A stretch of DNA of 37,844 bases from Bacteroidales bacterium (GCA_023229525.1 JALNZC010000012.1:1-37844); one strand, 5' to 3'; shown: positions 16,639 through 25,477, numbered from the stretch's first letter. The notes: generated by a model from the letters alone, not told the origin. Made by a program: numbers and translations.

Positions 16639-18201
16639 TCATGTTGCTATCCGGTATATCGAATCGAGCACCGTTCCGTCCACCCATTTCACCACAGCAA
16701 CGACTTCGTCGGTAAACTTCGGTTTGGCAGGCACACCACAAATCTTTTCGGCTTCGGCTTTGAGTTCTCCGATGGTTTTTATAGGCAGGGATGAATTTTT
16801 CATCTTTTCGATCAGGTCGGTACGGCGCGGGTTGATGGCGATTCCGCGTTCGGTCACGATCACGTCGATCAGTTCACCGGGTCCGCAAATGGTGGTCACC
16901 TCATCGCGTATCACCGGCATCCGGTCGCGGAAGAGAGGGATGGGCAGGATCACACATTTCCCGAAGAGGGTATTCTGCCAGCCACCGATGCCATGCAACA
17001 GGTACCCGTCGGAGTGGGTAACCACATTGGCATTGAAATTTACATCGACTTCTGTTGCACCGAGGATAACAATATCGACCATGGAAGAAAAATTTCCTTT
17101 ACCATGGTAATTGTAGCTGGTGAACGGGCTTGTCCAGGTATGGTGCGGATTATCTCGCATGGAACGGACCCCGTCGAGGTCAAAAGTCTGTCCGTCGAGG
17201 ATATACTCGACCAATCCTTCCTCCAGCATTTTCACGAGGTATTTGTTGCTGCCACCACGTGCAAAACGGGCTTTCCAGCCACGTTTGCGGAGGATCTCGG
17301 AAAAGTAGATCCCAATGGACAAGGCAGTTCCGCCGGCTCCGGCCTGGAAGGAAAAACCATCGTAGATGAGTCCTGCCTCGTCGCAGAATTTCGCAGACCA
17401 CTCAGCTAACAGCAGCCGGTCAGGACTTTTGGTCACTTCGGTAGTTCCGCTTATGATCTTTTCCGGGATCCCGATCTTATCGAGCACAACTACGTAATCT
17501 ACATAATTTCCATTGATCTGCCATGGGACACAGGGGAATGGAACCAGGTTATCAGTGACTACGATCACCTTGTCGGCATATTGTGAATCGACCAGGGCGA
17601 ATCCAAGCGGACCGCAAGCAGCCGGGCCATTAACACCGTTGGCGTCGCCAAAAGGATCGGCAGTGGGAGCGGCGATCACAGCGATGTCGATATGCACTTC
17701 ACCATCCTGAACGGCCTGGTAACGGCCACCATGTGAACGGAGTACACCCAGCCCTTTCATCTTTCCTTCGGAAGTGAATTTCCCAAGAGCGCCATTCATA
17801 CTCCCTTCAATGTGGTTGATGGTACCGTCTTCGAGGTATTTTGTCAAGGATTCATGACACGGGAAAGATGCGGACGGATACCACATCAGGTCTTTGAAAC
17901 CGAGTTCATGGGCAATATCGAATATCTGTGTGGCAACAAGGTCGCCGTTACGGAAATGGTGATGGGTAGAGATGGTGATCCCATTGCGCAGACCGGCTTT
18001 TAGCAGGGCTTCTTTCAGGTTGGGGATCACTTTGTTCCCATCGGCCGGATAATCGGCACAGGAGGCCAGTTTCGGAGCTGTGCGGTAACCATTGGGTTTA
18101 TATTTTCCAACACCCATAAAGGGAACAGCCGGTTTTCCGTTAATTATCGTCGGCACGATTCGACCGGCAGCATTGGTTACGAGTTTATCATATTTCCTCA
18201 T
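16639..18201 (-). CDS. citF: Citrate lyase alpha subunit (citrate CoA-transferase)
   Basis: A 520-residue CitF-type protein that transfers the prosthetic acyl carrier thioester to citrate. The recognisable stretches are the N-terminal VPTIINGKPAVPFMGVGKYKPNG, TISTHHHFRNGDLV, ACGPLGFALVDSQYADKV, GFSFQAGAGGTALSIG and RGGSNKYLVKMLEEG. It covers the normal family length. Its start overlaps the end of the citD-citE gene by 14 bases, indicating translational coupling. The accessory genes citC, citX and citG, which activate the lyase in other bacteria, are not in this window. Confidence 0.93.
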   Translation of the reverse strand: MRKYDKLVTNAAGRIVPTIINGKPAVPFMGVGKYKPNGYRTAPKLASCADYPADGNKVIPNLKEALLKAGLRNGITISTHHHFRNGDLVATQIFDIAHELGFKDLMWYPSASFPCHESLTKYLEDGTINHIEGSMNGALGKFTSEGKMKGLGVLRSHGGRYQAVQDGEVHIDIAVIAAPTADPFGDANGVNGPAACGPLGFALVDSQYADKVIVVTDNLVPFPCVPWQINGNYVDYVVVLDKIGIPEKIISGTTEVTKSPDRLLLAEWSAKFCDEAGLIYDGFSFQAGAGGTALSIGIYFSEILRKRGWKARFARGGSNKYLVKMLEEGLVEYILDGQTFDLDGVRSMRDNPHHTWTSPFTSYNYHGKGNFSSMVDIVILGATEVDVNFNANVVTHSDGYLLHGIGGWQNTLFGKCVILPIPLFRDRMPVIRDEVTTICGPGELIDVIVTERGIAINPRRTDLIEKMKNSSLPIKTIGELKAEAEKICGVPAKPKFTDEVVAVVKWVDGTVLDSIYRIAT

Positions 18202-19411
18202 ACGTTTCTCTCCAGTTTTCAGCGAGTTTATTCATTTTCTGTGCAAGGTTTATGGTATTGAGCGCTCTTTTCACGACGGGCGGGTCGATCATTTTTGTGC
18301 CCAGAGCAACAACCCCAAGCCCTTTTTCCTGAGCCTTGTGGAAGGCAAAGACTATCTTTTTCGCTTTTTCGATCTCTTCAGGGGTTGGGGCAAAGGTCTC
18401 GTGAATCACTACGATCTGGCGGGGATGGATACATCCCATACCGTCGAATCCAAGAGCTTTTGAGCGCAGTACATTCTGACGTAACCCTTCCATATCGCCC
18501 ACATCGGAGAATACCGAGTCGATCGGCTGGATCCCGGCGGCACGGGCAGCGTTGACAACCATGCTACGGGCGAAGAACGATTCGGAGCCTTCAACCGTAC
18601 GCCGGGTTCCTAAGTCAGCGGTATAATCTTCAAGGCCGATAGCCAGTGCGACAACGTTATCCGCAGAACCGGCAATAGCAAAGGCATTGATTACACCGAG
18701 GGCGCTTTCGATGATGGGCATGATCCAAACCGGATGCCGGATGCTGGATGCCGGATGCCGGATGTCAGTAATTTTTTTATTCACGGCGAGGATTTGTTCG
18801 GGGCGCTCGCATTTAGGCAGGAGGATCAGGTTGACGTTGTATGGAATAACGTAATCGAGGTCGTCGAGTCCCCGTTGACCCTGGTTGATGCGTACCATCC
18901 GTTCGGCGCCATAGAAATCGATGCCGCAAAGGGCATTGCGTACCAGGAAACGGGCTTCGTCTTTTTTATCGGGGGCAACTGCGTCTTCGAGGTCGAGGAT
19001 TATCCCGTCGGGATTGTGGATGCCGGCATTGATCATAAGGCTGGGAGAATTTCCAGGAAGATAAAGACGGGAAAACCGGTTGCAGTCTCTGGTTGTTTTA
19101 TAAAGGTTTTCGTCGATAACAGGGAAAAGATAATCCTGATCGGTTTTCATCAGTTTTTTAATGGCTGCTTCGATCCGCGCAGCGATGACTAGGGTTAGCG
19201 CTCCGGAATCTTCAATTTTAATCGATGCGTTTTTTATTCCGAAGAAATCAAGGATCTCCAGGGCATTTTTACGGATATCGTCGCCGTACATCACGGCCAC
19301 CTTCGATTCGACCTGGAGCTGGATTCCACCACGTTTGGTAAGCTCAAGGGTAATAAAACAGTCGGAGCGGACTCCTTTGCCCTTGTTACCGGCTGTAGAG
19401 ATATTTTCCAT
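18188..19411 (-). CDS. citE: Fused citrate lyase acyl carrier (CitD-like) and beta subunit (CitE)
   Basis: A 407-residue fusion. Residues ~1-92 resemble CitD (gamma, acyl carrier): GVRSDCFITLELTKRGGIQL, then GALTLVIAARIEAAIKKL. Ser16 is the candidate site for the prosthetic group, although the usual GTLESSD context is changed. Residues ~115-407 are the HpcH/HpaI-aldolase-fold CitE, which cleaves citryl-carrier to acetyl-carrier and oxaloacetate: RLYLPGNSPSLMINAG, DGIILDLEDAVAPDKKDEAR, IMPIIESALGVINA, GLEDYTADLGTRR and GCIHPRQ. Between ITDI and VWIMPIIES lies an unusual IRHPASSIRHP insert encoded by a heptad repeat. It is the first gene of a probable operon with citF and the TonB receptor, with a -7 element 31 bases upstream. 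Confidence 0.9.
   Translation of the reverse strand: MENISTAGNKGKGVRSDCFITLELTKRGGIQLQVESKVAVMYGDDIRKNALEILDFFGIKNASIKIEDSGALTLVIAARIEAAIKKLMKTDQDYLFPVIDENLYKTTRDCNRFSRLYLPGNSPSLMINAGIHNPDGIILDLEDAVAPDKKDEARFLVRNALCGIDFYGAERMVRINQGQRGLDDLDYVIPYNVNLILLPKCERPEQILAVNKKITDIRHPASSIRHPVWIMPIIESALGVINAFAIAGSADNVVALAIGLEDYTADLGTRRTVEGSESFFARSMVVNAARAAGIQPIDSVFSDVGDMEGLRQNVLRSKALGFDGMGCIHPRQIVVIHETFAPTPEEIEKAKKIVFAFHKAQEKGLGVVALGTKMIDPPVVKRALNTINLAQKMNKLAENWRETYEEI
18730..18767 (-). repeat. In-frame heptad repeat inside citE
   Basis: Five units of CGGATGC/TGGATGC type on the plus strand translate on the minus strand as about ten extra residues (RHPASSIRHP). It is the same unit family as the intergenic arrays. 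CitE homologues as I know them have a short, ordinary loop here. Confidence 0.8.
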
Positions 19412-19441
19412 ACAATATGGGTTAATTGCTATTTAAAGCTT

Positions 19442-19449
19442 CAAAGATA
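19442..19449 (-). promoter_or_regulatory. Candidate -7 element for the citDE-citF-TonB receptor operon
   Basis: The minus strand reads TATCTTTG, a match to TAnnTTTG, 31 bases before the citD-citE start. No exact TTTG is found 19-20 bases upstream. AAATCGT-type heptads overlap this region. Confidence 0.45.
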
Positions 19450-19502
19450 GGGAATTTACGATTTGGGATTTTCGAAAACGTCAATTGTAAATTCCCATTA
19501 AC

Positions 19503-19510
19503 TATATTTG
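19503..19510 (+). promoter_or_regulatory. Candidate -7 element for the phosphoglycerol transferase gene
   Basis: TATATTTG matches TAnnTTTG, 22 bases before the ATG at 19533. A good -33 element is not visible. It supports the start at 19533 over the later in-frame Met at 19611. Confidence 0.45.
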
Positions 19511-19532
19511 CATCTATCCTAAAGATTTTCCC

Positions 19533-21512
19533 ATGGCACGCAGGAAACCGTCACGTACTTCAAAAAGTAAACGCAAAAAAGGCGCAAAGTGGTTCCAGGG
19601 CAATATCCACATGGTAATGATCCTGAAATTGTTACTGATGCTTGTGCTTCTTTTCCTGTCGCGCATCCTGTTTTATCTTTTCAACCTGGGATATTTTTCG
19701 AGTCTTTCGCTGGTGGAACTCCTCCGGATTTTCGTGATCGGGATCCGTTTCGATCTTTCGGCCCTGCTGATCATCAATGCACCGTTCATCCTGATGAACG
19801 CTATACCGTTTAAATTCAGGTATCATAAAATTTATCAGGTTGTTGCCAATATTTTCTATTATACGGTAAATATAGTAGCGCTGATGGGAAACTTTGTCGA
19901 TTCCATCTATTTCCGTTTTACCCTGAAACGTACTACCGCCGATATTTTTCAGTATCTCGAGGTGGGAGGTGATTTTGATAAATTAGTTCCCCAATTCCTC
20001 ATGGATTTCTGGTATATCCTGCTTGTCTGGATATTTTTTATTGTTCTTCTGGTCTATATCGGTACACGATTCTCGGTTGTGGCGCCGGCCGGAGCCAGGA
20101 AGGGTTTTGATTTTAAGTTTTATACATTTAATACGATCGTATTCGTAGTTGTAGCGGGTCTTTCGGTGATCGGGTTCAGGGGCGGTTTACAATTAAGACC
20201 GATCAGTCTGGTGACGGCCGGAAACTATACCACGGCCAAGAATGTTCCATTACTACTCAATACACCGTTTGCTCTGGTCAAAACTTTCCGGCATGAAAGA
20301 CTGAATGAGGTGACCTGGTTCCGGAAAGAAAAGGAACTTGCCAATGTGTATTCCCCTATCCACAGAGGAAAATCAACCGGGTTCAAACAATTGAACGTGG
20401 TGATCATCATCATGGAGAGTTTTTCGAGGGAACATATCGGTTCTTTGAACCACGCTCTTGAAAACGGACGTTATCAGGGATTTACACCCTTTATGGATTC
20501 GTTGATCCGGCAAGGGTTATATTTCGATGCTTTTGCCAATGGCAAGACTTCCATCCAGGGAATTCCTGCAGTTTTATCTTCAATCCCTTCGCTGATGAAC
20601 GAATCGTTCATCCAGTCGAATTATGCCTCCGGTAAATACACAAGTATCGCCGGATTGCTCAAATCCAAAGGTTATACATCCGCATTTTTCCATGGAGGAA
20701 CGAATGGCACCATGGGTTTTGATTCATATACAAAGCTGGTGGGTTTTGATCACTATTACGGGAGAAGCGAGTATAATAATGAAAGGGATTACGACGGCAA
20801 ATGGGGGATACGGGATGAAGAGTTTTTTCAGTTCACCGCCAGGACATTGAACGGTTTCAAACAACCCTTTGTCGCATCGGTCTTTTCGTTATCGTCGCAT
20901 CATCCCTATTTTGTACCCGGGAAATATGCCCACATCTTTCGTAAGGGAAAGCTGCCTATCCAGCAAAGTATTATGTATTCGGATTATTCCCTAGGCGAGT
21001 TCTTTCATACTATACAGCATATGCCCTGGTATAAAAATACCCTGTTCGTGATCACGGCGGATCATACTTCTGAGGGTTATTATCCTTATTATCAGTCGGA
21101 TGTCGGGCAATATGCCATCCCGTTGCTATTTTATAAACCGGGAAGTAAAATGCATGGAAAATCGCCTTTGATTGCCCAGCAAACCGATATCATGCCCACG
21201 GTACTGGATTATCTCGGATATGAGAGAGATTTTCTTGCCTTTGGAAATGACCTGTTTGATTCAACCGATGTTCACTTTTCCATACACTATATCAGCGGTC
21301 TTTACGGACTGGTTAAAAATGACCATTACCTTGAATTTGACGGCACAAAAGCCACCTCCATATATGATTTAAAACAAGATCCGCTGCAGAAAACGAACCT
21401 GGTTAATAAAACGAACGAGAAGCAGAAAAAGATGGAATTGTTCATGAAAGCATTTATTCAACAGTATAACAACCGGATTGTTGAGAACAGACTTATTTTG
21501 GAGGACAGATGA
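19533..21512 (+). CDS. LTA-synthase-like membrane phosphoglycerol/phosphoethanolamine transferase
   Basis: A 659-residue membrane enzyme of the sulfatase/LTA-synthase superfamily. The N-terminus is very basic (residues 1-20). Four or five transmembrane helices follow (within about 27-215), then a periplasmic alkaline-phosphatase-fold domain. Catalytic features: IIIMESF with Glu295 as metal ligand, GKTSIQGIPAVLSSIP with Thr339 as nucleophile, FFHGGTNGTMGFDSY, and ITADHTSEG with Asp510-His511. Known relatives move glycerol-phosphate or ethanolamine-phosphate from phospholipid to glycan or lipid acceptors, leaving diacylglycerol. The acceptor in this Gram-negative lineage is unknown. The lipid kinase gene that could recycle diacylglycerol lies next on the same strand. 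Confidence 0.9.
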   Translation: MARRKPSRTSKSKRKKGAKWFQGNIHMVMILKLLLMLVLLFLSRILFYLFNLGYFSSLSLVELLRIFVIGIRFDLSALLIINAPFILMNAIPFKFRYHKIYQVVANIFYYTVNIVALMGNFVDSIYFRFTLKRTTADIFQYLEVGGDFDKLVPQFLMDFWYILLVWIFFIVLLVYIGTRFSVVAPAGARKGFDFKFYTFNTIVFVVVAGLSVIGFRGGLQLRPISLVTAGNYTTAKNVPLLLNTPFALVKTFRHERLNEVTWFRKEKELANVYSPIHRGKSTGFKQLNVVIIIMESFSREHIGSLNHALENGRYQGFTPFMDSLIRQGLYFDAFANGKTSIQGIPAVLSSIPSLMNESFIQSNYASGKYTSIAGLLKSKGYTSAFFHGGTNGTMGFDSYTKLVGFDHYYGRSEYNNERDYDGKWGIRDEEFFQFTARTLNGFKQPFVASVFSLSSHHPYFVPGKYAHIFRKGKLPIQQSIMYSDYSLGEFFHTIQHMPWYKNTLFVITADHTSEGYYPYYQSDVGQYAIPLLFYKPGSKMHGKSPLIAQQTDIMPTVLDYLGYERDFLAFGNDLFDSTDVHFSIHYISGLYGLVKNDHYLEFDGTKATSIYDLKQDPLQKTNLVNKTNEKQKKMELFMKAFIQQYNNRIVENRLILEDR

Positions 21513-21598
21513 GGCTCGCTGGACTCCTGATGCAAGATGCAGGATACAGGCTCGCTGCGCTCGCGATGCAGGATTCAGGATGCAGGATGCTGGATAAG
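21513..21598 (+). repeat. Heptad repeat array GATGCAG/GATACAG with GC-rich blocks
   Basis: It begins at the TGA stop of the upstream gene (GACAGATGAGG spans the stop). Units of GATGCAG and GATACAG alternate with GC-rich blocks such as GGCTCGCTGCGCTCGCGATG. The purine-rich strand is in sense orientation. Confidence 0.85.
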
Positions 21599-21613
21599 TA
21601 AACTTATAATTAA

Positions 21614-21673
21614 GTTTTGATCTTTGAATTTTGGTTTTGAGCTTTGAGTTTTGACTTTTGAGTTTTGACTTTA
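21614..21673 (+). repeat. Heptad repeat array GTTTTGA/CTTTGAG
   Basis: Eight or so 7-base units (GTTTTGA, TCTTTGA, ATTTTGG, TTTTGAG, CTTTGAG, TTTTGAC, TTTTGAG, TTTTGAC). The unit sequence is unrelated to the neighbouring GATGCAG array but has the same period. Confidence 0.85.
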
Positions 21674-21713
21674 CAGTGGATTATTTAGTCCACTCCGAAA
21701 AGTAGCTTATGGT

Positions 21714-21853
21714 AAATCTACCCACCCCCAGCCCCTCCCTGCCCACAGGGAGGGGAGCATCTCTGCTCCGACAACATACTGTATATCTTGTTATTGGGTA
21801 TGGTGGCGCTTTTCCCCTCCCTTTTCAAGGGAGGGGTTGAGGGTGGGTAGATT
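21714..21853. repeat. Palindromic intergenic element with AATCTACCCACCC terminal inverted repeats
   Basis: A 140-base element. The outer ends AATCTACCCACCC and GGGTGGGTAGATT are perfect inverted repeats. There are two inner hairpins (CCCTCCCTGCCCACAGGGAGGG; the arms of CCCCTCCCTTTTCAAGGGAGGGG) and a third, GGAGCATCTCTGCTCC. There is no coding capacity. It resembles a non-autonomous REP- or MITE-like sequence. Confidence 0.75.
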
Positions 21854-21892
21854 GGCTGCAAACCTTTTTCGCAGATTTTTCGGAGCAAGCTC

Positions 21893-21920
21893 AACTTTTG
21901 ATTTTTGATTTTTGACTTTG
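21893..21920 (+). repeat. Heptad repeat TTTTGAT/TTTTGAC before the lipid kinase gene
   Basis: Three 7-base units (CTTTTGA, TTTTTGA, TTTTTGA) end in TGACTTTG, which is one base away from the -7 consensus TAnnTTTG, four bases before the ATG. The closeness to the start makes a functional -7 unlikely. Confidence 0.6.
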
Positions 21921-21924
21921 TAAC

Positions 21925-22818
21925 ATGTTGATTGATACGATAAATAAAAGCCGGATTCTTTTCATCGTCAATCCTGTTTCCGGGAGCATGAAGCAGAAGG
22001 GGATAGAGCGTTTGTTGTCGGAGAGGATTGATAAGGACCGTTTTGATTATCGTGTAGTTTATACTGAAGGGCCAGGTCATGCCACTGAATTAAGTCGCAT
22101 GGCAGCTGAGGAAGGAATGGATTTCGTGGTTGCGGTGGGTGGCGATGGAACGGTAAATGAAACGGCAGCGGGGGTTGTGGGAACTGAAACGGCGATGGGG
22201 ATTATCCCTACCGGATCCGGAAACGGCTTATCACGGCATCTGCGGATCTCCATGAAAGTAAAACGGGCTATCGATATCATCAACCAGGCTAAAACGATTA
22301 AAATTGATACTGCCACTCTGAATGATCAGCTTTTTGTCAATGTTGCAGGGGTTGGATTTGATGCCCATGTTGCAAAAAAATTCTCAAAGGCCGGGAAACG
22401 CGGGTTTTCAACCTATTTTAAGGTAACCGCGAATGCTTATAGGGATTACAAGCCCCGTAAGTATACCCTGACCATTGACGGAAAAGTGATCAAACGTCGC
22501 GCTTTACTCGTCAGTTTTGCCAACTCAAGTCAATTCGGGAACAATACATCCATTGATCCCAATGCCAGTCTTGATGACGGATTCATTGATGTATGTATCG
22601 TCGGAAAAATCCCGTTTTGGAAAACAGGATTCCTGGCGCCCCTGCTTTTTATCAGGAAGTTTGATCAAACCCGTTATGTAGAGATCATCCGGGCAAAAGA
22701 GGTTCAATTGATCCGTAAAAAGGGGAAAAGTATCCATCTGGATGGCGATCCGAAAAAGATGGGGAAAGAGCTTACGATGAAGATAAATCCGCTGTCGCTG
22801 AGGGTGGTGGTACCTTGA
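21925..22818 (+). CDS. Diacylglycerol-kinase-family lipid kinase
   Basis: A 297-residue DAGK-catalytic-domain protein (DagK/YegS/BmrU type) that phosphorylates a lipid such as diacylglycerol with ATP. Evidence: ILFIVNPVSGS near the N-terminus, nucleotide loop VGGDGTVNE (about 71-79), GIIPTGSGNGLSRHL (about 92-106), the C-terminal beta-sandwich NVAGVGFDAHVAKKF, and the LDGDP end motif. Its position after an LTA-synthase-like enzyme fits recycling of the diacylglycerol that enzyme would release. That pairing is known for Gram-positive LtaS/DgkB but is inferred here. Confidence 0.92.
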   Translation: MLIDTINKSRILFIVNPVSGSMKQKGIERLLSERIDKDRFDYRVVYTEGPGHATELSRMAAEEGMDFVVAVGGDGTVNETAAGVVGTETAMGIIPTGSGNGLSRHLRISMKVKRAIDIINQAKTIKIDTATLNDQLFVNVAGVGFDAHVAKKFSKAGKRGFSTYFKVTANAYRDYKPRKYTLTIDGKVIKRRALLVSFANSSQFGNNTSIDPNASLDDGFIDVCIVGKIPFWKTGFLAPLLFIRKFDQTRYVEIIRAKEVQLIRKKGKSIHLDGDPKKMGKELTMKINPLSLRVVVP

Positions 22819-22830
22819 GAAAGAACCAGG

Positions 22831-23157
22831 AGGCAGGATGAAGGCTCGCTACGCTCGCTGATCCTGGATGCTGGATGAGGCGCTCTGCACCGATGCAGGA
22901 TGAAGGCTGAGGCGCTACGCGCCGATGCAGGATGCAGGATGCAAGATAAAAAGTCGCTTCGCTCCTGATCCTGGATGCTGGATGAGGCGCTCCGCAATGA
23001 TGCAAGATACATGATGCAGGATGCAGGATAAAAAGTCGCTACGCTACTGAACCTGAAACCTGGAACCTGTATCCTGGATCTTGTATCCTGGATCTTGTAT
23101 CCTGGATCTTGTATCCTGGATCTTGTATCCTGTATCCTGTATCCTGTATCCTGTATG
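22831..23157 (+). repeat. Long composite heptad array between the lipid kinase and MscS genes
   Basis: About 330 bases of 7-base units. The first part reads GGATGCA/GGATGAA (purine-rich sense), interrupted by GC blocks (for example GAGGCGCTACGCGCCGATG, containing the hairpin GGCGCTACGCGCC). From about 23043 the polarity flips to pyrimidine-rich CCTGTAT/CCTGGAT/CTTGTAT, just before the gene at 23197. No gene is seen here. Confidence 0.9.
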
Positions 23158-23196
23158 GTTGCGAATAGAAATTAAATAAATTGTAAAACATTTTCT

Positions 23197-24387
23197 ATGC
23201 ATGAGATTACGACACATGAGTTGAATTATGGATTCAAATCGACTTTATTGGACTGGGGATTTTCCGAAAAATTTGCCGGGTATCTGGCTGATTTTTCGAC
23301 GCTGATCATCATCCTGGTCGCTTCAATTATCGTTTATTACGCGGCCAAATTCATCATCAAACGGGTATTGCGACGGTTGATCGAAAAGACGGCCAGCAAG
23401 TGGGATGATCACCTTTATGAGCATAAGGTGTTTACCCGGTTGGTGTTGTTATTACCGGCATTAGTACTTAAGGTGGCGCTGGTACCCAGTATTGCCAGTT
23501 ACCCGGAAGCCATAAAGTTCATTGAACTGGGACTTCATCTCTATATTACTTTTATCATTCTGCTGGTTATTATCTCCTTTCTCAATGCCGTGTATCACAT
23601 TTACGGTGAATTCGATGTTGCCGACTCGAAACCGATCAAAGGATATATCCAGATCGCCAAAATCTTTACAATTGTTGTGGCGGGGATAGCCTTTATCTCT
23701 ATTCTGATAGGACAATCACCACTTACCCTGCTGGCAGGATTGGGCGCGATGTCGGCCATTTTACTGTTGATATTCAAAGACAGCATACTGGGTTTTGTTG
23801 CCGGAGTTCAGCTTTCAAGCAATAAAATGCTGAACATCGGTGACTGGATCACAATCCCAAAATACAATACCGACGGGACCGTGCTCGACGTCTCGCTGGT
23901 TACCGTCAAAGTACGGAATTTCGACAATTCGGTCAGTTTTGTTCCCACATATACATTGATATCCGATACTTTTCAAAATTGGCGCAGCATGGGTGAAGCG
24001 GGGGGAAGGCGTATGAAGCGTTCGATTCTGGTCGATATCGGAACCATCCGGTTTATAGATGAACCGATGCTGGAAAATTTGAGGGTAAAAAAGATACTCA
24101 CAGATGATCTCCAATCCTGGTCGCCGGGTACCACGAATCTAGGACTTTTCAGGATTTATATTCTCAGATATCTGCGGAATATACCCCATTTAAACCAGGA
24201 TGCTTCACTTATGGTCCGTGCGTTACAATCCACCGAATTTGGGTTGCCTCTGGAACTTTATGCGTTTTATATCCCTCCTGACTGGACCGAATTTGAAGAT
24301 TTTCAGGCACAACTTTTTGAACATGTTTTTGCTATCCTGCCCGATTTTGGACTGAAGGCGTTTCAGCGGCCTTCGGGGGGAATGTGA
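23197..24387 (+). CDS. ybdG: MscS-family mechanosensitive channel, YbdG type
   Basis: A 396-residue inner-membrane protein. About five hydrophobic helices (residues ~25-210) precede the MscS core. The pore-helix region is LLAGLGAMSAILLLIFKDSILGFVAGVQLSSNKMLNIGDWI and the beta domain is GTVLDVSLVTVKVRNFDNSVSFVPTY. The following NWRSMGEAGGRRMKRSILVDI is the segment typical of the YbdG subfamily rather than the small MscS. Such channels open on hypo-osmotic shock. It follows two envelope-lipid genes on the same strand but is separated from them by a repeat array. The stop codon is directly joined to a heptad array. Confidence 0.92.
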   Translation: MHEITTHELNYGFKSTLLDWGFSEKFAGYLADFSTLIIILVASIIVYYAAKFIIKRVLRRLIEKTASKWDDHLYEHKVFTRLVLLLPALVLKVALVPSIASYPEAIKFIELGLHLYITFIILLVIISFLNAVYHIYGEFDVADSKPIKGYIQIAKIFTIVVAGIAFISILIGQSPLTLLAGLGAMSAILLLIFKDSILGFVAGVQLSSNKMLNIGDWITIPKYNTDGTVLDVSLVTVKVRNFDNSVSFVPTYTLISDTFQNWRSMGEAGGRRMKRSILVDIGTIRFIDEPMLENLRVKKILTDDLQSWSPGTTNLGLFRIYILRYLRNIPHLNQDASLMVRALQSTEFGLPLELYAFYIPPDWTEFEDFQAQLFEHVFAILPDFGLKAFQRPSGGM

Positions 24388-24594
24388 GACGAGGGACGAA
24401 GGACGAAGGACGAAAGACGAAGGACGAAAGACGAAGGACGAAAGACGAAGGACGAAGGACGAAAGACGAAGGACGAAGGACGAAGGACGAAAGATGAAGG
24501 ACGAAGGACGAATCGGGGGGAGGGATGCAGGATGCAGGGTCGCTTCGCTCCCGATGCAGGATGCTGGATGCTGGATGCTGGATGTAGGATGCTT
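24388..24594 (+). repeat. Heptad arrays: 18 x GACGAAG then GGATGCA/GGATGCT
   Basis: Exactly 18 consecutive 7-base units (GACGAGG, GACGAAG, GACGAAA, one GATGAAG) run from the base after the mscS stop to 24513. A G-rich spacer follows, then GGATGCA and GGATGCT units broken by GGGTCGCTTCGCTCCC. The rest up to 24860 has no gene, only the promoter noted next. Confidence 0.93.
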
Positions 24595-24689
24595 GCCAAA
24601 TAATGGATAAATCTAAATTTTAAGATCGTAAATTATAAATCGTTTCTGGTTGCTGACTTGAGGTTTGCTTGAAAATAAGTAAAATTTTT

Positions 24690-24721
24690 CTTGTTATGAT
24701 GAAATAAACCATGTATATTTG
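24690..24721 (+). promoter_or_regulatory. Candidate promoter for the DUF1353 gene
   Basis: CTTG at 24690-24693 (one mismatch to TTTG), then 20 bases, then TATATTTG at 24714-24721, which fits the Bacteroidota consensus. The transcript would have a leader of about 130 bases. Confidence 0.5.
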
Positions 24722-24860
24722 GGTGTTGTTAGGAGAGAGACAAGGTACCAGAGACTGATAGGGTGATAGGAAATAAAATTAATCGCTAGGTCTATGATAC
24801 TACAAAGTCAATGCTCCTCCATTTGACACAAGGAATAATACAACATACTTCCATTTCCTT

Positions 24861-25313
24861 ATGATCCGTTCCGCGACCATTAAAAATAAAGTATACAAAT
24901 TTGTTCATAAACAGGAAATTTCAATGAGTATCAATCTTTATGGTTGTCCTTTTGACAATAAATGGTTGAATATTGATCCGTATAGAAAAATCAGAGTAAA
25001 GGGAATTAATGGGAATGGTTTTACCTGGGATGGGTGCTCACCCAAATGGAATGTACTTGATATTACCTGGGGAACGCCCGACGGTAGTCTTGATTTTGAA
25101 ACCGAAAAGCCGATGACCTATTATGACTCCATTATCTACGATGCACTATGCCAGTATAAAACTGTCGCGGGTATCAACCGGAATGAGACCAATGTGATCT
25201 TCCTGATGATCCTGAAAGAAGCCGGGTTCAGATTGTGGTGGATCTATGCCGACATAGTACAACTGGGAAGGCGGTATTTATGGCCACTGGAAAACGAAAA
25301 CGTAGATGCCTAA
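24861..25313 (+). CDS. DUF1353-like protein
   Basis: A 150-residue protein without signal peptide. The central NGFTWDGCSPKWNVL, the later YYDSIIYDALCQY and the C-terminal aromatic helix FRLWWIYADIVQLGRRYLW fit DUF1353, a family often found in phages and accessory islands. Its biochemical role is unknown to me. An in-frame Met at 24924 is an alternative start. It stands alone, with a candidate promoter upstream, at the left border of an accessory stretch. Confidence 0.6.
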   Translation: MIRSATIKNKVYKFVHKQEISMSINLYGCPFDNKWLNIDPYRKIRVKGINGNGFTWDGCSPKWNVLDITWGTPDGSLDFETEKPMTYYDSIIYDALCQYKTVAGINRNETNVIFLMILKEAGFRLWWIYADIVQLGRRYLWPLENENVDA

Positions 25314-25477
25314 TATCCGGGGTACAGGATGTGTTCCTGGAAGCACCGATTTGGATCATCAGATCAGAATTGTAGATTTTGTTACGCTTTATATTGAAAG
25401 GTAATATCAAAAAAAGTAAAACTTGAATATCTGCTATATAGTGGATAGCTATACGTTATACAGTATGTTAAGAGAAA

